Shown here: in pieces, positions 55,367-64,000 of the stretch
Numbering within the stretch: position 1 is the stretch's first letter
How the letters are laid out: each line of letters begins with the position of its first letter
Assembly: GCA_025084515.1 (NCBI GenBank)
Contig: JAJAGP010000179.1
Span: forward strand, 310,001 to 374,000
Source of the DNA: Ancistrus triradiatus
Taxonomy: Eukaryota > Chordata > Actinopteri > Siluriformes > Loricariidae
DNA length: 64,000 nt
Reading direction: 5' to 3'
Translations under genes and position numbers: made by a program
The notes under the pieces: generated by a model
Seen by the model: the letters and a program-made list of their open reading frames with translations, nothing else
What the model was told of the DNA's origin: nothing
The model's database searches: none

Positions 55367-57178
55367 TACAGTGTGCCTGAAAGTTTGTGAACCCTTTAGA
55401 ATTTTCTGTATTTCTGCATAAATATGGACCTAAAACATCATCAGATTTCACACAAATGCCTAAAAAACAGTTAAAAGGTTAAACCCAGTTAAACAACAAA
55501 ATGAGACAAATATTTATAGTTGGTCATTTATTTCTTGAGGAAAATGATTCAATATTACATATTAGTGAGTGGCAAAAGTATGTGAACCTCTAAGATTAGC
55601 AGTTAATTTGAAGGTGAAATTAGAGTCAGGTGTTTAAATCAATTTGATGACATCAGGTGTGAGTTTTTCTTAAAAGAACAGGGGATCTATCAAAGTGGTA
55701 GCCTAGCGGGTAAAGGTACTGGACTCTGGACCAGAAGGTCGAGGGTTCAAATCCCACCTCTGCCAAGCGCCACTGTTGGGTCCTTGAGCAAAAAAAAAAA
55801 GACCCTTAACCCACAATTGCTTGATTGTAAGACTGTATCAAACTGTAAGTCGCTCTGGTATCAAGGGCGTCTGCTAAATGCTGTAAATGTAAATGTAAAT
55901 GTTAAAGTCAGCTCTTCCCAACACGTTTGTGGAAGTGTGAAAGAAAAAGAGTTGTTGATGCTCATCAGACTGGAAAGGGTTTACAAAAACCATCTCTAAA
56001 AGAGTTTGGACTCCACCAATCCACAGTCAGACAGATGTGTAGTACAAATGGAGGGAAATTCAACACCCTTGTTACCCTCCCCAGGAGTGGTGTCCTCGAG
56101 TGGCGACCAACAAAGATCACTCCAAGAGCAAGGTGTGTAATAGCCTGGTGAGGTCACAAAGGACACCAGGGTAACTTCTAAGCAAACTGAAGGCCTCTCT
56201 CACATTGGCTAATGTTAATGTTCATGAGTCCCACCATCAGAAGAACACTGAACAACAATGGTGTGCATGGCAGGGTTGCAAGGAGAAAGCCACTGCGCTC
56301 CAAAAAGAACATTGCTGCTCGTCTGCAGTTTGCTAAACGATCACGTGGACAAGCCAGAAGGCTACTGGAAGAATGTTTGTGGATGGATGAGACCAAAATA
56401 GGATTTTATGGTTTAAAAGAAAAAGTATCATGTTTGGAGAAAGGAAAACACTGCATTCCAGCATAAGAACCTTATCCCATCTGTGAAACATGGTGGTGGT
56501 AGTATCATGGTTTGGGCCTGTTTTGCTGCATCTGGGCCAGGACGGCTTGCCATCATTGATGGAACAATGAATTCTGACTTATAAACAGAGAATTCTAAAG
56601 GAAAATGTCAGGACTTCTATCCGTGAACTGGAATCTCAAGAGAGGGTGGCTCATGCAGCAAGACAACGACCCTAAGCACACAAGCGTTCTACCAAAAGAA
56701 TGGTTTTAAAGAAGAATAAAGTTCATGTTTTGGAATGGCCAAGTCAAAGTACTGCCTTAATCCAATGGAAATGTTGTGGAAGGACCTGAAGCGAGCAGCT
56801 AATGTGAGGAAACCCACCAACATCCCAGAGCTGAAGCTGTTCTGTACGGAGGAATGGGCTAAAATTCCTCCAAGCCGGTGTGCAGGACTGATCAACAGTT
56901 ACAGGAAACGTTTAGTTGCAGTTATTGCTGCACAGGGGGGTCACACCAGATACCGACAGCAAAGGTTCACATACTTTTCCCACTCACTAATATATAATTT
57001 GGATCATTTTCCTCAAGAAAATAAATGACCAACCATAATATTTTTGTCTCATTTGTTTAACTGGGTTCTCTTTATCTACTTTTAGAACTTGTGTGAAAAT
57101 CTGATGATGTTTTAGGTCATATTTATGCAGAAATATAGAAAATTCTAAAGGGTTCACAAACTTTCAAGCACCACTGTA
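55367..57178 (+). mobile_element. Tc1-family transposon copy D, broken, carrying a SINE
   Basis: Termini TACAGTGTGCCTGAAAGTTT and CTTTCAAGCACCACTGTA (ending 57178). It has the same coding layout as copy C but with many single-base insertions (for example near 56040, 56160, 56335, 56430 and 56585) that shift the frame. The C-terminal part AKIPPSRCAGLINSYRKRL survives at 56855-56915. A SINE at 55697-55903 lies in its 5' leader. Confidence 0.92.
55697..55903 (+). repeat. tRNA-derived SINE inside Tc1 copy D, AAAGT target duplication
   Basis: Head GGTAGCCTAGCGGGTAAAGG, B-box GGTTCAAATCC, body CTTAACCCACAATTGCTTGA, tail TGCTGTAAATGTAAATGTAA. AAAGT flanks both sides (55692-55696 and 55904-55908), and the Tc1 sequence resumes after it. 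Confidence 0.9.
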
Positions 57179-57830
57179 TGAATCACAGGCCTGAATTCAC
57201 CTTCTCATACACAAAAACGCATAAGATTTACATGGGACCCCAGTCAGAAATCAATGTTCCTCTTGGTAGTGCACTGTTTTAACAACACTGAAATCTCAGA
57301 GCCATGGTTTCTGTTGGTGAGCTCAGTGGGTCATGAGAAAAGAATATTCTATATGTTGAAGTATAATCTATGTTTGAGGAATGTCTGAAAACCACAACAA
57401 TGAGTTTAAAATGTTTCTCTGTAGTGACAAAAGAACATAAAATGTTAACTTACTTTATAACTCACTTATAATGGAAGGCTAAGGCAGTTGTTGTGATAGT
57501 CAATAAGTATTTATTAAAAATCTGCAAGATTATGAAAACTTTAACACTGTATGAGAAATGGTGGCACAGTAGTCAGTGCTGTTGCATCACAACTCCAGAG
57601 ACCCTAGTTGAAGTCACCCCAGCCACTGCTTGTGTGCATATCCTCTCAGTGTCTGATTTAGTGTCTTCACAATATAGTCAAATATGGCTGAAAGTTTTGA
57701 TACTCAAGTTGGTTTTGCACTGCTCCGTGCAAACTGCAGAGACTGTTATTTGGGAAATTCCATGGAAATCAGCAGTTTCTGCTCAAAACTACCCCTTCTG
57801 GCACCACTGACCAAGCCAAAGTCAAAGTCA
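57179..57830. other. Non-coding stretch with a repeat fragment
   Basis: 57550-57650 (GGTGGCACAGTAGTCAGTGC, TTGCATCACAACTCCAGAGA) belongs to the repeat family also at 18590 and 63430. Nothing else is seen. Confidence 0.5.
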
Positions 57831-58610
57831 ATTACACAGGCCAGCCACTTTATTAGATGAACTTGCTGGTACAGGGTTGGACCCCCTTTTGCCTTCAGAA
57901 CTGCCCTAACTCTTTGTGGCATAGTTTAGCAAAACGTGAATTTTCACCACATCCCAGAGGTGCTCTATTGGATTGAGATCTGGTGACTGTGGAGGACATA
58001 TGAGTAAAGTGAACTCATTGTCATGTTCAAGAAACTAATTTGAGATTATTTGAGCTCTTTGTGACATGGCGCTTCATCCTGGTGGAAGTAGTCATCAGAA
58101 GATGGTACAAAGTGATCATAAAGCAATGGACATAGTCAGTAACAATAGTCAGGTAGGCTGTGGTATTTAAGCAACATTCAATATGTATTAAGTGTGCCAT
58201 GAAAATCTCTCACACCATAACACCACCACCAGCCCAAATCCTTGATACAAGGCAGTACATATCCATGCTTTCCTATTGTTTATGCCAAATTCTGACCCTA
58301 CCATTCAAATGTTGCAGCAGAAACCGAGACTTATCTGACCAGGCAACATTTTTCCAGTCGTCTATTGTCCAATTTTGTTGAGTCTGTGTGAACTGCAGCC
58401 ACAGCACAGTTGCCTGTAGACCATTGTGGTCTTCTGCTTCTGTAGCCCATCTGCTTCAAGGTTCGTCATTCGGTACCAGTCTGGCCATTCTCCTCTGACC
58501 TCTAGCACCAACAATGTATTTTTGCCCAGAGAACTGTCATACTTGTACATGAAAATACTTAAAAATTCTCAAATACTCAGACTAGCCCAAACAACCAGAA
58601 ATAAAAAATA
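57831..58610 (-). mobile_element. Mariner-type remnant (TTATTAGGTACACC family), minus orientation
   Basis: Starts CAGCCACTTTATTAGATGAA, then GGGTTGGACCCCCTTTTGCC, GGTGCTCTATTGGATTGAGA, CAAATTCTGACCCTACCATT, TGCAGCAGAAACCGAGACTT and GTAGCCCATCTGCTTCAAGG. It is the reverse of 49561-50430, with the middle deleted and no frame. Confidence 0.78.
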
Positions 58611-60720
58611 TCATTAACCCCTTTCACTCGGTTGTTGCCTTGTGGAGGAGCCAAGACGGGAAACACTGGTATGTTTTGCTAAATATATTTACTTATTTAT
58701 TTATATTTATTTATTTACTGTATTAAATTGGTACAACGAATAATCTTAGTTCATAACAGGCTACCCAAATCAGAATACTGTGGCAACTCTACTTTCACTG
58801 ACACTTTAACAATACTTTTACCAAACCCTGATATCATTAGAGCCCCTGCAGGATGGGGATTGAACCATACAGCATTCAGATAACTGGATAAGTAGCATTA
58901 ATGTTTTAGGGCAGTACGGGGAGATGCACTGGCTGCTTGCAAGGATGGCCTGGCCACGAAACAAACCTTGCACTCAGCAGGGTGTTAGTTTGCATCAGAC
59001 ATTAGCTCCTTGCACAATGCATGCACTACTGTTGTATTCAGTGACTATCTTCCCTCCTCATCTGCCTTCTCTGTTACACATCTCAAGCGGACAACCAGCA
59101 GCTGGGAAGGTGTTCATAGACACCTGCTTAAAGTGTTGATTGACAATTGACTGTCTATGCTATGGTGATAGTCTGTTTTGGACAGAAATGTGTGAGTATT
59201 GTTCTGGGGTTGCTAATGTTTACAGAGCACGAGGATGAAGAGGATTTAAGGCAACTAGTAGCCAATATTGAAGAAAACAGCATGAAAGACTGTCCTTTTC
59301 ACACCGACTGCCAGTCTAAAGCCCATTTGATTATAGGAGGACATGCACGCACTGGAGAAACGTCACAGATGTAGTACATGATAAGTGTAACTGTAAACGT
59401 TGCCAGATCATCTTACATGTCAGACTAAGATAGCCATGCCCAGTGACCCACCCACTGTTTACAATAATACTAGGATGACATAATGGAAAAGACTGTACAT
59501 AGCTTTGGTACCTACCTTCTAATTACTCTAAATTGATGTCAAAGGTACAATCACTGCAAATCAAGCGAAAAACAGGCTTGAACAGAATTAAAGATTATGA
59601 ATATTTAATGTTGAAATAACTGTAATAATTATCATTTTATAACTGGCACGACCGCTACCGAGAACAGCCAGTTCCACTTGATCATCATTCATTTGTCCTT
59701 TACAGAAAATGATCAGTGGAAAAGTGTACACAGCAATACAAAGAAAACAACAAAAGGCAAGCAAGTGTAGGAAAGAGAAACAAGAAAGAAGGAAAAGAGA
59801 AGAGCTGCACAGAAACCACATGGGGATTTCCTAATATGAACAAACAGTTGGTATAGAGGCCCTTGCTCACCACTTGATTAGCCTTCTGAGTCTGTGTAAA
59901 CGTTCCTTTCCACACACACTAGTACATGTGTCATGTACTGCTTTGCATTCAAGCATTCACTCTGATGAATACAACACAGAATCAAATTATTTAGATTTAT
60001 TCACAATGATGTAAAAACTGTATTTCACACTACAATTTAATGCGAAATTTTAACATATATGACCGTACTATTAAGAGTAAAACACATTGGAATGCACAGT
60101 ATTAGTAAGGTATGATAATAGGCCCTACACCGTCTACAGTTCATAACTGGTTCTGCAAATAAGCCTCCTGTTGTCAGTCCCAGGAGGCAATTAAGAAAGT
60201 ACCCTTAATATAACAGGGCTGTGCCTAAAGCTAATAGATGTAGTTACAGGTAAATAGGGGTTACAGGGTAATCACAATTCTTTCATCTGTTTAAGGCCAG
60301 ATTATGCATATCCTTTTCATACAGAAACAAATCTTTGTTTTAGGAATTTGGTCAAATGTGCCAAAGAAGAAAAAGCAAGTGTGATAAAACTCAAATACAG
60401 ATGACAGCAGAAGCCTGAAGAAGTTGGTATCTGTATAAACATACAAATCTCTAAGTGCTTGAATGAATAGGAGTCAATAAAATACAGTTTGAGGTGCAAT
60501 TTCAGAAGGAATATTGACATAAGTACAGTATGTATAGCTTACACTGGGGAAAGAAAGTGACCATGCACCTGCCCCTCTGCTCCTTGAAGTCCACAGTGGC
60601 CGTTTTGAAAATGTTCTTATATTCTCGTTTCCAATAGCATTTTCATTTAAAATTCTAAAAAACTATCACAGGATGCAGCTGCAGCTACAACCTTGTTTTT
60701 GCACTCCAGAAAATACACTC
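58611..60720. other. Non-coding stretch, nothing recognised
   Basis: The open frame at 59147-59374 (contains HEDEEDLRQLVANIEENS) has an acidic, coding-like look but no splice sites or similarity that I can name. The rest is AT-rich. Confidence 0.35.
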
Positions 60721-61710
60721 ATTGCCAAAAAATAAAAGTAACGCACCTAGATAGAAATGTCGGATTTCTTATTCAGACATGTAAATGATTACAGCTGTGG
60801 TCGGATTAGACACGGGGTCTTTCCACAAAGATGGCATAAAAGTGCTTCCCCCTTTTGCCTTATATCTCAGAGGCTACTTTTGGGTAATGTACCTCTTGGT
60901 GAGAGATTGCTGACTGCTAGACATGCTTCTATGATGCAATCAATGACATTTTGTACAGACTTTGAGAGGGAGTGCATCATTGGACTGAGAGAAGCAGGAT
61001 AGTAATTTCGATGAATTGCCCGCAATCTAGGCCGTTCTGACCTAGCTGTTAGGAGTAGTAGTTCCGTGAGGGCATGCACACATGGTAAATAGGCTATGGA
61101 TGGCCTGGGCTTCCAACTAGCATTTTTCAGCATTACAATGCTGAACCACACATAGCAAGTGGTTCCCAGAATTTCTCCACCAGATTGCAACACTTCCTTT
61201 GCCTGCCTGGTCACCAGAATTTATGAGACCAGCTGGGACGCCAGCTTTGACAACCTACGAGTGTGCAGGATCTACAGGCCCAGCTGCAACATCCGTGGGC
61301 AAATGTGCCATAGAATAACAAATGGAACCTGTATGTCTCCATGACCAATCGTACCTCAACCTGTATCCAGGTTATAGGCAGGGCAACCGGGTACTACAGT
61401 CTCCTTTTACCCTAGTTTGGGCAACATACTGCAGCATGTTGACTGATGAAATGTGATCTTCTCAAACTGGTTTTGTGAACATGATGATGAGTTCACTGTG
61501 CTCAAATGGTCTCCACAGTCACCAGATCTCAATCCAACAGAGCACTTTTGGGATGTGGTGAAACGGGAGGTTCACATCATGGATGTGCAGCCAACAAATC
61601 TGCAGCAACTGTGTGATGTGGTCATGTCAATAATGACCAAAATCTATGAGTAATTTTTGCACAAAAGGGGTCCAACCCCGAAGAAGCAGGGTATACCTAA
61701 TAAAGCATAT
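60721..61710 (+). mobile_element. Chimeric mariner/Tc1 remnants
   Basis: 60721-61370 is a worn transposase with a helix-turn-helix start (FERECIIGLREAG at about 60960-61000) interrupted by many stops. 61450-61710 is the 3' part of the TTATTAGGTACACC family (GATGATGAGTTCACTGTGCT, CCAGATCTCAATCCAACAGA, TACCTAATAAAG). Confidence 0.7.
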
Positions 61711-62580
61711 GTTTCAATTTTAAGTGTTAGGGCCAATCCACTTACCGATCCATATTCCATTCCGCTTCTTACCATGATTTTATGCACGGCCATGATTAGT
61801 GCAAAAATACGTTCGTATTAAGGAAGCCTCTCTGCCAGGACCGGTGTGTCATGTGATCACATACGATGTCATCACGTGGTTTTATTTTCGTACACTTTGT
61901 TTTGGCATTACTAGAAAATTTTGAATAGCTAAATGCAGTGTGTGTGGTAGCCTAGCGGGTAAGGTACTGGACTATGGACCAAAAGGTCCAGGGTTCAAAT
62001 CCCACCTCTGCCAAGCTGCCACTGTTGGGTCCTTGAGCAAGGCCCTTAACCCACAATTGCTTGGATTGTAAGACTGTACCAATTGTAAATCACTCTGGAT
62101 AAGGGCTTCTGCGAAATGCTGTAAATGTAAATGTAAAGGACGTTTCACTTCTAAAATGGCAAAGCATCTGAAGCACCAGCATGAAATGATTCAGCACTGC
62201 ACAGTGTGTGTTAGCCGGGACAGTATAAAACGCTTAATGTGAACAAAGCTTTACGTGGATTAATAGACTCAAACAATGACTTAGGAAAACCAAACCTCTC
62301 TCAGTTACTGCTGATCATAAATAATCTCTACTGCTGAACCAATGAACCTGTGATCCAAAAGGAATGTAATCATTTTCACGTTAAACTTTTTTCTTCCCAT
62401 TTCAGCTTTTTTTTTACTTATCAAGTTGATCATATCAGTAGTAGAGTGTACTTGTGATCTGTAGTTGAGAGAAGTTTGGTGTTCCTAGGTCACTACATTA
62501 AGCTACTTTAAGCTTTTAACTTTTAATCGGTTTTAATGGGAAGAAAAAAGTTTAATGTAAAATGATTACTTTTGAAGTTG
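61711..62580 (+). mobile_element. Possible hAT-type remnant split by a SINE, with a foldback segment
   Basis: AAATGCAGTGTGTGT at 61930-61944 reads KCSVC and, after the SINE, 62149-62190 reads TSKMAKHLKHQHEM. Together they recall the Cys-Cys and His-His halves of a BED zinc finger found in hAT transposases. An inverted repeat has arms at 62362-62404 and 62533-62575 (TTAAACTTTTTTCTTCCCAT and its complement). The assignment is tentative. Confidence 0.35.
61946..62137 (+). repeat. tRNA-derived SINE
   Basis: GGTAGCCTAGCGGGTAAGGT, GGTTCAAATCC, CCTTAACCCACAATTGCTTG and tail GCTGTAAATGTAAATGTAAA. It is the best-preserved copy in the window. Confidence 0.9.
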
Positions 62581-63430
62581 AAATATAAAGAATAAATATA
62601 ATCTGTACACCTAAACATTTGCCACATTTGTTTCACCATTTCAGAATCAAAATTGGAATAGATTCAGAATCAGAATCATTATATCAGAATCGGAATCAAT
62701 CTCGAAATCGCTAAAATGCAAACGATGTCCAACCCTAAACAGTATCAACAATAATAACCATAATATTAAAGTTAAACAATCCATCCTTTATCGCAGTCTG
62801 TATCGGTATTGCCAGTTGTGCACTGGAATTGGATTGGAACTGAAAAAAATGTGGATCATCACTATATCATACTGACTTTTATTAATCAATATCTAGATCT
62901 ACAGGGTCTGTTAAAGCCACTAACACCTGTTAGATTATCACAAAGTATGGGGTTATCTGAACACAAGTCCTGGGTCAAAGATTGTCCCAGGTCACTATGT
63001 TGTCAAACAAACTCAGCATCATTTTATTGTGTGGAATAAAGGAATCTACAACATCTACTGTTGAGCACTTGAAAAGATCATGACCTGTACCTCAACTTTC
63101 TGTTTCAGATATTCTAGGTGAGTTCCTTTTTCTATACTCTCTAATACACCGCAGCATGATCCACAACATTCTATACCACTGTATATATGTATATAGATAA
63201 TATGAAAGTGAAATTCTTTACGTTAAATGATTTTAATAATATACTACTGTAAGCCAGCAAACCTACGCTGGTGTGGCACTAGAACAACAAATAAAATGTC
63301 AATTTCTAAAGAACTACTGCATCTATCCTTGTCTAACAGAATCTGTTCTGTGTGTCAGTGCAAAGTAGAGGCAGTCTGTGAGCAAAAAAAACATTATTCA
63401 ACTGTACACATACTGAAGTACAGGACTTCT
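62581..63430. other. Non-coding stretch, nothing recognised
   Basis: Contains simple AGAATC-type repeats near 62640-62700. No exon is supported. Confidence 0.4.
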
Positions 63431-63715
63431 GTCATGTGGGTGGCATGGTGGGGCACGTGGTTAGCAGCGTTGTCTCACAGCTCTATACCAGTTCCATCCC
63501 GACATCAGACTCCATCTGTGTGGAGTTTGCATGTCCACCCTGTGCCTGAATGGGTTTACTCTGACTACTCCGGTTTCCTCCCACATTCCAAAGACATGCA
63601 TTAGATTAATTGGTTGCTCTACATTGCTCCCAGTGTGAGTGTGTCTGACTAGTGTCGTTGTAACCATGAGCCAGTCAAGAGTAGCCATCGACGCTGATGT
63701 GACGTTAAATAAATA
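63430..63715 (-). repeat. Interspersed repeat (CATGCAAACTCCACACAGG family), inverted
   Basis: TGGTTAGCAGCGTTGTCTCA, GTGTGGAGTTTGCATGTCCA, CCGGTTTCCTCCCACATTCC, AAAGACATGCATTAGATTAA. It is the longest copy here of the repeat also found at 18590 and 25310. Confidence 0.7.
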
Positions 63716-64000
63716 AACAAACCAAAGAAATTTCCAGCGTGTGAATATGATGCAGTTAAAGTTTGAATCAAGCAAGTAACAGTGGTAACCTTTTCTAACT
63801 AATTAAAGTGAAGGTGTAGTGGGTATGTGACTAAGTTAATTTCGTCATTCACTTAGAATGTGGGTAGCTCAAACAGCTGGACGAAAAAAGTTGATCATAC
63901 CATGTGTGTGACTTCAACTACATGACTCATCCTCTGTACTATAAAGTCAATAGAAACAGCTTTTCTAGCTGTGTAACAATTCTGAGTGATAAAAATTAAG
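63716..64000. other. Window end, nothing recognised
   Basis: AT-rich sequence without a supported feature. Confidence 0.4.

Noticed and set aside
59147..59374. Acidic open frame containing HEDEEDLRQLVANIEENS
   Set aside because: The wording looks coding, but there are no matching splice sites, no family resemblance and no neighbouring exons.
60757..61344. Two open frames as novel genes
   Set aside because: They are fragments of a worn mariner-type transposase region with stops in every longer frame.
61946..62137. Functional tRNA gene
   Set aside because: The head has a B-box and tRNA-like features, but it is followed by a SINE body and an A-rich repeat tail and recurs four times in the window.

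Overview
The window looks like vertebrate, teleost fish nuclear DNA. It has intron-split genes, a dense load of decayed Tc1/mariner transposons, tRNA-derived SINEs with CTGTAAATGTAAATGTAAA-type tails, long dinucleotide arrays and minisatellites, and no operon-like layout. Repeat content suggests an otophysan such as a catfish, but that is an impression and not a demonstrated assignment. All recognisable genes are on the minus strand.

Layout from the left. (1) 2394-2495 is a clean first coding exon that reads like the N-terminus of acetylserotonin O-methyltransferase (ASMT); the rest of that gene lies off the left edge, and a GC-rich stretch with a good minus-strand splice donor at about 4297 may be its leader exon. 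(2) 8652-21920 is a complete three-exon pgrmc2 gene of 200 codons plus stop (haem-binding membrane protein, cytochrome-b5-like fold). All splice sites agree and CCAAT boxes lie upstream. Its introns carry nested transposons. (3) 27478-39536 holds the last eight coding exons of larp1b, a La-related RNA-binding protein (426 C-terminal codons plus stop, including the DM15 cap/TOP-binding region). Two of its introns contain minisatellites (44 bp and about 31 bp units). The PGRMC2-LARP1B neighbourhood matches the order known from other vertebrates. (4) 40792-40891 is a 100-N assembly gap flanked on the right by a broken Tc1 copy. (5) Right of the gap the only gene piece I recognise is one exon of the Raf-family scaffold KSR1 (53220-53360). 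The expected 5' half of larp1b (La module) is not visible there, so either the gap hides a lot of sequence or the join is wrong.

Everything else is intron or intergenic DNA rich in mobile-element remains. These include four copies of one Tc1 family, a second Tc1 family at 35.5-36.7 kb, a palindromic mariner family with TTATTAGGTACACC ends, a pogo/Tigger-type element with clear termini and TA duplication inside another transposon, a Harbinger-like insertion, SINEs, retroelement 3' tails with a GACTTGACTT end, and a complex microsatellite with nested inverted repeats at 46.2-47.6 kb. No RNA gene, CRISPR array, prokaryotic operon or intact transposase was found. I saw no convincing new biological system. 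The most useful leads are the gap/join problem, the nested palindromes, the phased inverted-repeat minisatellite, and the possible ASMT exon with its upstream leader.
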